This document shows, piece after piece, positions 1 through 7,575 of a stretch of DNA of 18,477 bases. Source of the stretch: Flavobacteriaceae bacterium. Its GTDB lineage: Bacteria > Bacteroidota > Bacteroidia > Flavobacteriales > Flavobacteriaceae. How positions within the stretch are numbered: the stretch's first letter is position 1; each line of letters opens with the position of its first letter. The translations under genes and the position numbers were made by a program. Location: the NCBI GenBank assembly GCA_023700885.1, contig JAMPYA010000022.1, positions 1-18,477 on the forward strand. The letters run 5' to 3'. The notes under the pieces were generated by a model. It did not search any database and was not told the DNA's origin. It worked only from the letters and a program-made list of their open reading frames with translations.

Positions 1-171
1 CCTTATAGACCTGTAAAATTATTCTCTTATATCGTAAATAAAACACCCGAAGCTGTAATATTATTACGGAGTTTATTTATCAATCTTGTTGATTTTTCTG
101 AAAAAGTAACACCTGTTTTTACTCCAGATTTTTTAATTGATGATCAACCACAAATGAAGCCAAACCTATGA
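1..171 (+). CDS. nosD: NosD, C-terminal end (partial, 5' end outside the window)
   Basis: Frame 1 is open from the first base to a TGA at 169-171 and encodes 56 residues, beginning PYRPVKLFSYIV and ending DDQPQMKPNL. I recognise this as the tail that follows the beta-helix (CASH) domain in NosD. Known role: NosD is a periplasmic protein that, with the NosF/NosY ABC transporter, is needed to assemble the CuZ copper-sulfur site of nitrous-oxide reductase. The stop overlaps the nosF start in an ATGA arrangement (168-171), so the two are translationally coupled. The bulk of the gene lies left of the window, so its signal peptide and repeats cannot be judged. The assignment rests on the tail motif plus the nosF-nosY context. 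Confidence 0.75.
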   Translation, partial: PYRPVKLFSYIVNKTPEAVILLRSLFINLVDFSEKVTPVFTPDFLIDDQPQMKPNL

Positions 172-875
172 TAACATTTCATGACGTAAAAAAAGATTTT
201 GGAAAATTAGAAGTACTTAAAAAAATTAACTTAAAAATTAATCAAGGTGGTATTTTTGCTATTTTAGGCCCAAACGGATCGGGTAAAACAACTTTGATAA
301 AATCGATATTAGGAATGGTTATACCTCAAAGTGGTGCTATAAAAATACATGATCAAAATATTTTAAAGCAATGGAAATATAGAGAGCAAATAGATTATTT
401 GCCACAGATTGCCAATTTTCCTGCAAATTTAAAAGTGATAGAATTAATTAATATGATTAAGGATATTAGAAGTGGCAACTGTCGTGAGCAAGAACTCATA
501 CAATTATTTAAAATATCACACTTTCTAGATAAAAAATTAGGACACTTATCGGGTGGTACCAAACAACGTGTAAATTTAGTGTTAACTTTTATGTTTAACA
601 GTCCATTAATTATTTTAGATGAACCTACTTCTGGTTTAGATCCTGTTGCTTTAATTACGCTTAAAGAATTGATAATAAAAGAAAAAAAAGCAGGAAAGAC
701 AATTATAATTACTTCGCATATTATGAGTTTTGTAGAAGAAATTTCAGATGAAATTGTTTTTATTTTAGATGGAAATATTCATTTTCAGGGAACAATTTCA
801 GCTTTAAAAGAACAAACAAAAGAAAATCATTTTGAATATGCTATTGCATCAATTTTAAAAGAGAATTATGTATAA
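168..875 (+). CDS. nosF: NosF, ABC transporter ATPase of nitrous-oxide reductase maturation
   Basis: This 235-residue cytoplasmic ATP-binding subunit has all ABC motifs intact: Walker A GPNGSGKTT (34-42), Q-loop Gln80, signature LSGGTKQ (127-133), Walker B LIILDE (147-152), D-loop SGLD (155-158) and switch His184. It is a single nucleotide-binding domain with no fused membrane part, so it must pair with a permease, and the next gene provides one. In the Nos family it energises NosY and works with periplasmic NosD to deliver a sulfur species for the CuZ centre of NosZ. The start ATG overlaps the nosD stop (ATGA), and the end overlaps nosY by 8 bases, so this is a tight operon. On sequence alone it could be another CcmA/GldA-type ATPase. 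The flanking nosD tail and NosY-like permease decide the call. Confidence 0.88.
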   Translation: MITFHDVKKDFGKLEVLKKINLKINQGGIFAILGPNGSGKTTLIKSILGMVIPQSGAIKIHDQNILKQWKYREQIDYLPQIANFPANLKVIELINMIKDIRSGNCREQELIQLFKISHFLDKKLGHLSGGTKQRVNLVLTFMFNSPLIILDEPTSGLDPVALITLKELIIKEKKAGKTIIITSHIMSFVEEISDEIVFILDGNIHFQGTISALKEQTKENHFEYAIASILKENYV

Positions 876-1650
876 AATTTTAAAATATAGTTTTTACGAC
901 CTTATTAGAAGTCGGTGGAGTTTCATTTATTTGTTGTTTTACCTTTTGTTAGGTATTGTTTTGCTTTTTCTAAACAGCAATTTATCTAATGCCATTGTTA
1001 CACTTTTAAATGTAATTACAGTTTTAATTCCGTTAATAGGAACCATTTTTGGTGTAATGTATTATTATGATTCAAAAGAGTTTACAGAGTTATTGTTGGC
1101 ACAACCTATTAAAAGGTCTAATATATTTTTGGGTCAATATTTAGGTGTTGCAATTTCTTTATCTATTAGTTTAATTGTTGGTTTAGGTGTGCCATTTATT
1201 TATTATGGCTTATTTATTTCAGATAAAATTTTTGAGTTTTTAACGCTCATTATTGTTGGTACTTTTTTAACTTTTATATTTACTGCAATTTCTTTTTTTA
1301 TTGCAATCTCTTTTGAAAATAAAATTAAAGGATTTGGTGTGGCCATTTTAGTTTGGTTGTTATTAGCAGTTATATACGATGGTGTATTTTTAATTTTCTT
1401 AGTTTATTTTGAGCAATACCCTCTAGACATGTTTTCTTTAGGTGCAATTATGTCAAACCCTATTGATTTAGCAAGAACTTTAATGTTATTAAAACTTGAT
1501 ATTTCTGCACTTTTGGGTTATACAGGCGCTGTATTTAAAAAGTTTTTCGGCACCAATCTGGGGGTTATTTTATCCTATTTAGTATTAATTTTTTGGATGA
1601 TTATTCCAATATTAGGAATTGTATGGAAATCAAATAAAAAAGATTTTTAA
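868..1650 (+). CDS. nosY: NosY, ABC-2 type permease of nitrous-oxide reductase maturation
   Basis: This 260-residue hydrophobic protein has about six membrane spans: near residues 16-35, 40-66, 95-116, 124-150, 157-178 and 233-254. A short Asp-containing cytosolic stretch (MYYYDSKEF, then LLAQPIKRSNIFLGQY) after span 2 is typical of ABC-2/NosY permeases, where it forms the coupling helix to the ATPase. It begins inside the last codons of nosF (8-base overlap), so translation is coupled. Length and topology match NosY, which forms the inner-membrane channel of the NosDFY complex. It is the last gene of the operon in this direction. The 49 bases after its stop are AT-rich, hold no convincing hairpin and lead into the convergent response-regulator gene. 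Confidence 0.85.
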   Translation: MYKILKYSFYDLIRSRWSFIYLLFYLLLGIVLLFLNSNLSNAIVTLLNVITVLIPLIGTIFGVMYYYDSKEFTELLLAQPIKRSNIFLGQYLGVAISLSISLIVGLGVPFIYYGLFISDKIFEFLTLIIVGTFLTFIFTAISFFIAISFENKIKGFGVAILVWLLLAVIYDGVFLIFLVYFEQYPLDMFSLGAIMSNPIDLARTLMLLKLDISALLGYTGAVFKKFFGTNLGVILSYLVLIFWMIIPILGIVWKSNKKDF

Positions 1651-1699
1651 TTAAATTAAAATTGGTAATACTATAATTTATAGGCTTTTAAATTAAAAT

Positions 1700-2455
1700 T
1701 TAACCCAACCAGTTTTTAAATTCATTTACTTTTTCTCTACTTACAATAATCTCATCATTTTTATAAGTTGGTAAGATTATTTTTAGGCGCGAATTATTGT
1801 AAGCAATAATATCTTTAATCATTTCTAAAGAGATTATAAACTTGCGATTTATTTTAAAAAAAGACGTAGGATTGAGCTCCAATTCCAATTGTTCGAGCGT
1901 ACAGTTTAAAAGGTAATCTCGGTTGTCTTTAGTGTGTATATATGTTCCTTTATTTTCACTGTAAAAACATTCTATAGCTTCTATAGGAATCATTTTTAAA
2001 TGTTCGCCAATTTTTATGGTAAAACGTTTTTTATAAACCTTTGTTAAAGGATTGGCAAACATTTGTTTAATCTTCTCAAAATCAATTGATAAATTTTGAA
2101 TAGATTGATTTTTCGATTGAAATTTTTTGATAGCTGTTTCCAATTCTTCTTCATCAATAGGTTTTAACAAATAATCAATACTGTTTAGTTTAAATGCACG
2201 TAAAGCATATTCATCAAAAGCAGTGGTAAAAATTACAGCACTTTTAATATCAACTTGTTCAAAAATTTCAAATGATAAACCATCAGAAAGTTGAATGTCT
2301 AGAAAAATTAAATCTGGATGCTTATTGTTAGAAAACCAATTAATAGCTTCTTCAACAGAATGTATTAGTTGATCAACTTGTAAACCTAACTTTTCTACTT
2401 TACGTTGTAAAAGTCTGGCTGCTGGTTTTTCATCTTCAATAATTATTGTGGTCAT
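1700..2455 (-). CDS. LytTR-family response regulator
   Basis: This 251-residue two-component regulator has an N-terminal receiver domain (about 1-118): acidic pocket IIIEDE, phospho-acceptor Asp53 in LIFLDIQLSDG, switch Thr in FTTAFDEYAL and conserved Lys in YLLKPID. A LytTR DNA-binding domain follows (about 145-250), with typical ENKGTYIHT and FFKINRKFII segments. I chose the ATG at 2455 because MTTIIIEDE is a normal receiver start. An in-frame ATG at 2482 would add nine residues (MSNYKLFKK) with no domain role. It lies 83 bases after the second 2TM gene and downstream of the LytS-like kinase, its obvious partner. Phosphotransfer from the kinase to Asp53 is inferred from family and operon. 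Target genes cannot be told from the sequence. Confidence 0.9.
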   Translation of the reverse strand: MTTIIIEDEKPAARLLQRKVEKLGLQVDQLIHSVEEAINWFSNNKHPDLIFLDIQLSDGLSFEIFEQVDIKSAVIFTTAFDEYALRAFKLNSIDYLLKPIDEEELETAIKKFQSKNQSIQNLSIDFEKIKQMFANPLTKVYKKRFTIKIGEHLKMIPIEAIECFYSENKGTYIHTKDNRDYLLNCTLEQLELELNPTSFFKINRKFIISLEMIKDIIAYNNSRLKIILPTYKNDEIIVSREKVNEFKNWLG

Positions 2456-2538
2456 TTTTTTAAATAATTTATAATTACTCATTTAAGTTATTTAATTTTT
2501 TTAAAATTAAAAACAGCTTTAGCGTTCTAATTGTTTTT

Positions 2539-2847
2539 TTATTCCCATTTAGCAATTTTTTCTTTTTCCATCAATTCTTTAATTTTGCGCTCTTCCCAAT
2601 TTTTACCTAAAAATATATTCGGACCAAAAACAGAAAGTCCATGTGCTAATAAACCTATTCCCCAGAAAAATGCAGTGGCAAAATTTTGCATCTGAAAATA
2701 ACTTTCATTAGCATCTAAATTTTGAATGTTTACAATTACAATCATAGTGTTTATAACAACATATACGAGTAAATGAGTATAAAATCCTTTAATTTTCTTT
2801 ACTAGTTTTAGAGCGTTATCGTATTTATTTTGTTCTTCTGTTGTCAT
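2539..2847 (-). CDS. 2TM-domain protein (second free-standing copy)
   Basis: This 102-residue protein of the Bacteroidota 2TM-domain family has a charged N-terminal helix (NKYDNALKLVKKIKGFYTHL), a first membrane span near 25-42, a short loop and a second span near 56-76. It ends in the family signature FLGKNWEERKIKELMEKE and a basic/acidic tail. The same layout occurs in the neighbouring 2850-3152 gene and in the C-terminal part of the kinase, so the three are tandem paralogous copies. Both ends of the chain are predicted to be cytoplasmic. Its start follows the previous stop by two bases, so it is co-transcribed. The biochemical role of the family is unknown. Repeated association with LytTR kinases suggests a membrane accessory of the sensor, but that is inference. 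Confidence 0.8.
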   Translation of the reverse strand: MTTEEQNKYDNALKLVKKIKGFYTHLLVYVVINTMIVIVNIQNLDANESYFQMQNFATAFFWGIGLLAHGLSVFGPNIFLGKNWEERKIKELMEKEKIAKWE

Positions 2848-2849
2848 AA

Positions 2850-3152
2850 TTATTCAAACTTATTTTGTTTATTTTTTTCTTGTTCCATAAACTCCTGAAT
2901 TTTTTTCTCTTCCCAATTTTTACCCATAAATGGAAACCAATTAAAAACTTTTAAAGCGTGAAAAAAAACACCTACACCCCAACCAAACATACTATAAATA
3001 AACCATAAATGCTCTGGAGAATATTTTAAATTTACAAAAATTAATATACTCATTACAAATACATAAGACAGTAAATGACTGTAAAATCCTTTAATTTCTG
3101 CTACTTGTTTTTTGGCTCGTTGGTACTTTTCGTAATCTTGTTTTGTTTCCAT
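2850..3152 (-). CDS. 2TM-domain protein (first free-standing copy)
   Basis: This protein of about 100 residues has the 2TM family pattern: an N-terminal helix (YQRAKKQVAEIKGFYSHL), two membrane spans near 27-44 and 54-72, and the closing motif PFMGKNWEEKKIQEFMEQEKN. I prefer the ATG at 3152 (METKQDYEK). It sits two bases after the kinase stop and matches METKNVYNE at the start of the 2TM part of the kinase. An upstream ATG at 3164 would add MELI and overlap the kinase by ten bases. The resemblance to the fused kinase domain at both ends is direct evidence of duplication within the operon. Function is unknown. It may bind or modulate the kinase in the membrane. Confidence 0.8.
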   Translation of the reverse strand: METKQDYEKYQRAKKQVAEIKGFYSHLLSYVFVMSILIFVNLKYSPEHLWFIYSMFGWGVGVFFHALKVFNWFPFMGKNWEEKKIQEFMEQEKNKQNKFE

Positions 3153-3154
3153 TA

Positions 3155-4501
3155 TCAGCTCCATTTTTTGTTAGTATCACTCTCTTTATTTAAAATTTCT
3201 TGAATCTTTTTTTCTTCCCAAGATTTTCCATAACCAAAGGTTTCCAAGGCATGAAAAGTTAAACCCAAACCCCATCCTAACATCGGAAACCAAAACCAAT
3301 AAAATTGTGGTGAAGCTTTTAAATTGATGAAAATTAACACCGGAATTACAATGCAATAAGAGGCTAAATTTCCATAAAATTCTTTTAGTTTTTCAACTCT
3401 TTCTTTGGCTCTAACATAAGCCATATTTTCATTATAAACATTTTTTGTTTCCATAGTTGAAATTTGTTTAGTTAATAAAGGTATTTTAATTTTAAAATGT
3501 GAAGCAGTCTCTTCTATTATAACATTTCTATCGGTTAAAATGGCATAGCGATTTACTATATTTTGAAGTCCAACTCCTTTTCTATTTTGTAAAACTTCTT
3601 TTTTCTGAAGATTGTTTTCTATTACTAAATAATTATCTGATAAATAAATTTGGATTTGCAATGGTTTTTGCTCGCTAACAACATTGTGTTTAATGCAATT
3701 CTCTAACAATAGCTGTAAGGATAGCGGCACTACTTTGGCTTCTGTTATTGCGATGGATGAATCTATCTCAATTTTAAAGTTAATACTGTTTTCAAAACGC
3801 ATTTTTAATAAGTTTACATAGGTTTTAGCAAAATCTAATTCTTCTTGTACTAAAACCAATTCTTTATCTTTTTGCTCTAAAACATAGCGATAAATTTTTG
3901 ATAATGAAGTGGTAAATTTTTGAGCATTAGTTGGATTTTCTTCAATTAGTGAACTCAGAACGTTTAAACTGTTAAATAAAAAATGTGGATCTATTTGATT
4001 TTTTAAACTTTCGAACTGTGCAGAGGCAGTGCTTGCAATTATTTTTTGTTCTTTAACTTTGTTATCCTGATATTCTTTGTAAAAATAGAAAGCATGAAAA
4101 GCTATGGTTACAAATAAAGTGATGATAATAGTCACTAAATAGTCTGCCATATTTTCTTTATTTAAAAACGCCAACAAAGAATTGTTATTAATCAATACAT
4201 CTTGAAAAAGTCGCAATAAAAAAATTACTGCAATAGAAATTATAAAAGAAGTAAAAAATCCGATAATAATTCGTTTTGGTGTAAACCTATTCTGAATAAA
4301 CAAACTATCTAAATACATAAAAACGGCTGCATTGGCAAAATACAAGCTTAAACTGTACAGCATGGTATATCCAAAATCTGTTAATAAATTAGCATCAAAA
4401 ATGAGATTATTTCCAGTTAAAATTCTAATCAATAATAAAACTAAAAATATTAATATTGAAATGATAATGGCTCTTGGAAACTCTTTTAGCAGTTGGTTCA
4501 T
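3155..4501 (-). CDS. LytS-like sensor histidine kinase fused to a C-terminal 2TM domain
   Basis: This 448-residue inner-membrane kinase has four N-terminal membrane spans (about 10-30, 43-66, 78-98, 121-142) and no large extracytoplasmic sensor domain. The His_kinase region holds phospho-acceptor His173 in NQIDPHFLFNSLN. A HATPase_c domain follows, with N box LLLENCIKHN (264-273) and G box KGVGLQN (308-314). The kinase proper ends near residue 347. From Met350 (METKNVYNE) a complete 2TM domain continues to the end, with two more spans (about 380-396 and 402-420) and the motif GKSWEEKKIQEILNKE. The reading frame is continuous, so the 2TM gene is fused in frame. Two free 2TM genes and a LytTR regulator follow. 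The likely role is phosphorylating that regulator in response to a membrane signal (inference). Confidence 0.85.
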   Translation of the reverse strand: MNQLLKEFPRAIIISILIFLVLLLIRILTGNNLIFDANLLTDFGYTMLYSLSLYFANAAVFMYLDSLFIQNRFTPKRIIIGFFTSFIISIAVIFLLRLFQDVLINNNSLLAFLNKENMADYLVTIIITLFVTIAFHAFYFYKEYQDNKVKEQKIIASTASAQFESLKNQIDPHFLFNSLNVLSSLIEENPTNAQKFTTSLSKIYRYVLEQKDKELVLVQEELDFAKTYVNLLKMRFENSINFKIEIDSSIAITEAKVVPLSLQLLLENCIKHNVVSEQKPLQIQIYLSDNYLVIENNLQKKEVLQNRKGVGLQNIVNRYAILTDRNVIIEETASHFKIKIPLLTKQISTMETKNVYNENMAYVRAKERVEKLKEFYGNLASYCIVIPVLIFINLKASPQFYWFWFPMLGWGLGLTFHALETFGYGKSWEEKKIQEILNKESDTNKKWS

Positions 4502-4518
4502 TTTTTTATTTATAAAAT

Positions 4519-4701
4519 TTATTTATCACTAATTATTAATGTTTCTGTTGTGCTTTCTAAACCACATTTTGATTGAAAAATAATAGGTAATTTAAATGTA
4601 GTAAAAAGTTCGATTGATTTTTCTATTTGAGCACAAATTGGTTTAGTGCTTACTCCAAAAAAATGTAGGAGTACAAAGATTAAGGTAAATATTGTTTTCA
4701 T
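4519..4701 (-). CDS. Possible small secreted peptide ahead of the kinase
   Basis: This 60-codon frame begins with a good signal-peptide pattern: Lys2, a hydrophobic core (IFTLIFVLLHFF) and a small-residue region ending CAQ near residue 25. That would leave a mature peptide of about 35 residues, from QIEKSIELF to LIISDK, with a single Cys. It ends 17 bases before the kinase start and reads the same way, so it could be the first gene of the operon. I do not recognise a family. No -7/-33 promoter of the expected form precedes it. It could be a chance frame in AT-rich DNA, but a well-formed signal peptide at the right place is suggestive. A link to kinase sensing is only a guess. Confidence 0.4.
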   Translation of the reverse strand: MKTIFTLIFVLLHFFGVSTKPICAQIEKSIELFTTFKLPIIFQSKCGLESTTETLIISDK

Positions 4702-4800
4702 TTATTTGGATTTGATAACCCAAAATTGATAAAAAACCGTTACTCTAAAAATTTAAATTGACTGAAATGTAGATTTTGATAGATGAATTGTAAAAATATT

Positions 4801-4823
4801 AAACCTTTTTAAAAAAGATTATT
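4801..4823 (-). terminator. Weak AT-rich hairpin after the MarC-family gene
   Basis: The bases AACCTTTTT and AAAAAAGATT at about 4802-4820 can fold into an imperfect, mostly A-T stem just past the stop of the MarC-family gene, read on the - strand. The stem is weak and the following T-run is short, so this is a low-confidence call. Confidence 0.25.
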
Positions 4824-4832
4824 TTTTTTTAG

Positions 4833-5450
4833 TTATTTAAACAATAGAATAATAGTAGATAAAATATATTCAATACCAATTGCAATTACAATAAATCCAA
4901 TTACTCTTGATAAAGCATTGATACCTGATGGTCCAAGAGCTTTAACAATAAATAAAGAACTTCTTAAAATGAAATAGATTAATATTGAAATTGTAATGAT
5001 TGTTCCTACTAAAATTCCTCTTTCTACAAGTTGCGTATATTCTTGATGATAAGTAATAAGTAATGAAATAGTACCAGGACCAGCCAACATGGGTATGGCA
5101 AGCGGAGTTAAAGAAATGTCATCTTGCTCCATCGCTGCAGATTTTACTTTTTCACTCATTCCTTTGTGTTGAGAAAATTTTCCGGTTAATAACGCAAAAC
5201 CTGATGATGCAATAATAAGTCCTCCTGCAATTTTTAATGAATTTAAACTGATTCCAAAGAATACTAAAATAAATTTTCCTAAAAAAAAGGAAATTAATAG
5301 AATTATTAAAACATTAATGGCTGTAGCAAGTGAAATTTTATTGATTTCTTTCTTCGTTTTTCCTTTAGTTAAACTTACAAAAACAGGAACAGTCCCCAAA
5401 GGATTTAGAACTGAAAAAAGAGCTGCTAATGAAAGTAAATATAATCCCAT
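4833..5450 (-). CDS. MarC-family integral membrane protein
   Basis: This 205-residue membrane protein has about six spans. The family hallmarks are NPLGTVPVFVSL (16-27) near the first span and LTPLAIPMLAGPGTIS (114-129) before the fourth. These two Pro/Gly-rich motifs recur at the membrane in MarC/YhgN proteins. Length is normal for the family (about 200-215). The family was once linked to multiple antibiotic resistance, but that role was not upheld and the substrate is unknown. It sits 64 bases downstream of the methylmalonyl-CoA mutase large subunit in the same direction. A TAnnTTTG-like element lies directly ahead of it, so it may have its own promoter rather than being the last gene of the mutase operon. 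No functional link to the mutase is evident. Confidence 0.88.
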   Translation of the reverse strand: MGLYLLSLAALFSVLNPLGTVPVFVSLTKGKTKKEINKISLATAINVLIILLISFFLGKFILVFFGISLNSLKIAGGLIIASSGFALLTGKFSQHKGMSEKVKSAAMEQDDISLTPLAIPMLAGPGTISLLITYHQEYTQLVERGILVGTIITISILIYFILRSSLFIVKALGPSGINALSRVIGFIVIAIGIEYILSTIILLFK

Positions 5451-5463
5451 AATAAATTTTCAG

Positions 5464-5471
5464 CAAAAGTA
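5464..5471 (-). promoter_or_regulatory. Possible -7 element ahead of the MarC-family gene
   Basis: The - strand reads TACTTTTG, an exact TAnnTTTG match, 13 bases before the start codon. No TTG is found at the expected distance upstream, so it is only half a promoter. If used, the leader would be very short. Confidence 0.3.
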
Positions 5472-5514
5472 ATTATAAATATGAATTGTTAAATGTTAGT
5501 TGTATAAGTATAAG

Positions 5515-7575
5515 TTATGACTCTATTCTTTTTAATAATGTTTCTAAAATACTGATAGCTGCAATAGTAATTTTTGTTCCAGGTCCAAAAATTCCAGTAA
5601 CTCCTACATTATTTAAATATTCATAATCTTGACTTGGGATTACTCCTCCAACAACTACCAAAATATCACTTCTACCGTAGTTTTTAAGTTCTTCAATAAC
5701 AAGTGGCATTAATGTTTTATGACCTGCAGCTAAAGATGAAATACCTAAAACATGAACATCATTTTCAACCGCTTGTTTGGCAACTTCTTTGGGAGTTTGA
5801 AAAAGTGGTCCAATATCAACATCAAAACCTAAATCTGCAAAACTAGTCGCTACTATTTTTGCACCACGGTCATGTCCGTCTTGTCCCATTTTAGCTACCA
5901 AAATACGAGGTCTTCTTCCTTCAATTTCAGCAAATTGATTTGCTAATTCGATTGCTTTCTGAAATTCCTTATTATTTTTTATAGTTCTTGAATACACTCC
6001 TGATATAGATTTAATATTAGCATGATAACGCCCAAATGCTATTTCTAAAGCATCTGAAATTTCACCTAAAGTGGCTCTTTCTTTTGCAGCAGTAATAGCC
6101 AAATCTAATAAATTTCCTTCACCTGTTTGTGCACAAACCGTTAAATTGTTTAAAGTTTCCTTTACTTTTTCATTATTTCTTTTAGATTTGATAGTTGTTA
6201 ATCTATTAATCTGACTTAAACGCACCGCTTCATTATCAACCTCTAAAATATTTAATGCATCTTCTTCTTTTAACTGAAAAGCATTTACGCCAACAATAAT
6301 ATCTTGTTCACTATCAATTTTAGCTTGTTTAATAGCAGAGGCTTCCTCAATCCTCATTTTAGGAATTCCGGCTTCAATAGCTTTAGTCATTCCTCCAATT
6401 TGCTCTACTTCTTGAATGAGTTCCCATGCTTTAGTAGCAATTTCTTCGGTTAATTGTTCAACAAAAGTTGAACCAGCCCAAGGATCTACAGTTTTGGTGA
6501 CAGCGGTTTCTTCTTGAATATAGATTTGAGTATTTCTAGCAATTCTAGCCGAAAAATCTGTTGGTAACGCAATTGCTTCATCTAAGGCATTTGTATGTAA
6601 ACTTTGAGTTCCTCCAAACACGGCTGCTATGGCTTCAATGGTTGTTCTTGCTACATTGTTAAATGGATCTTGTTCTGTTAAACTCCACCCACTTGTTTGG
6701 CAATGAGTTCTTAAAGACATTGATTGACTTTTCTTTGGATTAAATTGTTTTACCATTTTTGCCCAAAGCATTCTGCCAGCTCTTAATTTTGCAATTTCTA
6801 AAAAGTGATTCATTCCAATAGCCCAGAAAAAGGAAAGTCGCGGGGCAAAATCATCAATATCTAAGCCAGCAGCAATTCCAGTTCTAAGATATTCTAATCC
6901 GTTAGCCAAGGTATAAGCCAATTCAATTTCTGGAGTAGCACCTGCTTCCTGCATATGATATCCTGAAATAGAAATAGAATTAAATTTAGGCATTTTCTGA
7001 CTGGTATATTCAAAAATATCTGCAATAATTTTCATGGATGGAGTAGGAGGATAAATATAGGTGTTGCGCACCATAAACTCCTTTAAAATGTCATTTTGAA
7101 TAGTACCCGAAAGTAATTCTTTATCAACCCCTTGTTCCTCTGCTGCAACAATGTAAAAAGCTAAAATAGGTAATACAGCACCATTCATAGTCATAGAAAC
7201 AGACATTTTATCAAGTGGAATTTGATCAAAAAGCACTTTCATATCTTCAACAGAATCAATTGCAACCCCCGCTTTTCCTACATCGCCTTGAACACGTTCA
7301 TGATCAGAATCATAACCTCTGTGTGTAGCTAAGTCAAAAGCAATAGATAAACCTTTTTGTCCGGCAGCTAAATTTCTTCTATAAAAAGCATTACTTTCTT
7401 CAGCGGTAGAAAATCCTGCATATTGACGAATTGTCCATGGTTTATTTACGTACATGGTAGCATATGGTCCTCTTAAAAAAGGAGGAATTCCAGCAATAAA
7501 ATTTTCATGTTGATGAGAAAATATAGCTTTGTCAAAGGTCTTTACCTGTAATTTAGAAATATCCTTACGCTTCAT
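5515..7575 (-). CDS. mutB: Methylmalonyl-CoA mutase large (catalytic) subunit
   Basis: This 686-residue adenosylcobalamin enzyme interconverts (R)-methylmalonyl-CoA and succinyl-CoA in the propionate pathway. The N-terminal TIM barrel (about 30-400) carries Tyr52 (WTIRQYAGF), Arg170 (VRNTYIYPPTPS) and His207 (SGYHMQEAG). These match Tyr89, Arg207 and His244 of the Propionibacterium enzyme. The C-terminal B12 domain (about 555-684) has the base-off motif DGHDRG with cobalt-ligand His568, then GISSLAAGH and the GG of VVVGGVIP. It is complete and should be active together with the small subunit. Its start overlaps the small-subunit stop by 11 bases, so translation is probably coupled. No meaB/argK chaperone or epimerase gene lies within the window. 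The symbol scpA is also used for this family. Confidence 0.95.
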   Translation of the reverse strand: MKRKDISKLQVKTFDKAIFSHQHENFIAGIPPFLRGPYATMYVNKPWTIRQYAGFSTAEESNAFYRRNLAAGQKGLSIAFDLATHRGYDSDHERVQGDVGKAGVAIDSVEDMKVLFDQIPLDKMSVSMTMNGAVLPILAFYIVAAEEQGVDKELLSGTIQNDILKEFMVRNTYIYPPTPSMKIIADIFEYTSQKMPKFNSISISGYHMQEAGATPEIELAYTLANGLEYLRTGIAAGLDIDDFAPRLSFFWAIGMNHFLEIAKLRAGRMLWAKMVKQFNPKKSQSMSLRTHCQTSGWSLTEQDPFNNVARTTIEAIAAVFGGTQSLHTNALDEAIALPTDFSARIARNTQIYIQEETAVTKTVDPWAGSTFVEQLTEEIATKAWELIQEVEQIGGMTKAIEAGIPKMRIEEASAIKQAKIDSEQDIIVGVNAFQLKEEDALNILEVDNEAVRLSQINRLTTIKSKRNNEKVKETLNNLTVCAQTGEGNLLDLAITAAKERATLGEISDALEIAFGRYHANIKSISGVYSRTIKNNKEFQKAIELANQFAEIEGRRPRILVAKMGQDGHDRGAKIVATSFADLGFDVDIGPLFQTPKEVAKQAVENDVHVLGISSLAAGHKTLMPLVIEELKNYGRSDILVVVGGVIPSQDYEYLNNVGVTGIFGPGTKITIAAISILETLLKRIES

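Noticed and set aside
168..1650. The ABC pair as a gliding-motility (GldA/GldF) transporter
   Set aside because: Flavobacteria carry such pairs, but the overlapping nosD tail and the NosY-like length and topology fit nitrous-oxide reductase maturation better.
1651..1699. Possible bidirectional terminator between nosY and the response-regulator gene
   Set aside because: Only A/T direct repeats (AAATTAAAATT twice) are present; no stable GC-containing stem forms.
4332..4532. Open frame on the + strand opposite the kinase N-terminus
   Set aside because: It lies antisense to the first membrane spans of a well-supported kinase, has no recognisable domain and is best explained as a shadow of low-complexity hydrophobic coding.
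4702..4760. Promoter ahead of the small peptide and kinase operon
   Set aside because: The best candidate, CAATTTTG on the - strand, misses the first consensus base and has no TTG at the right distance.
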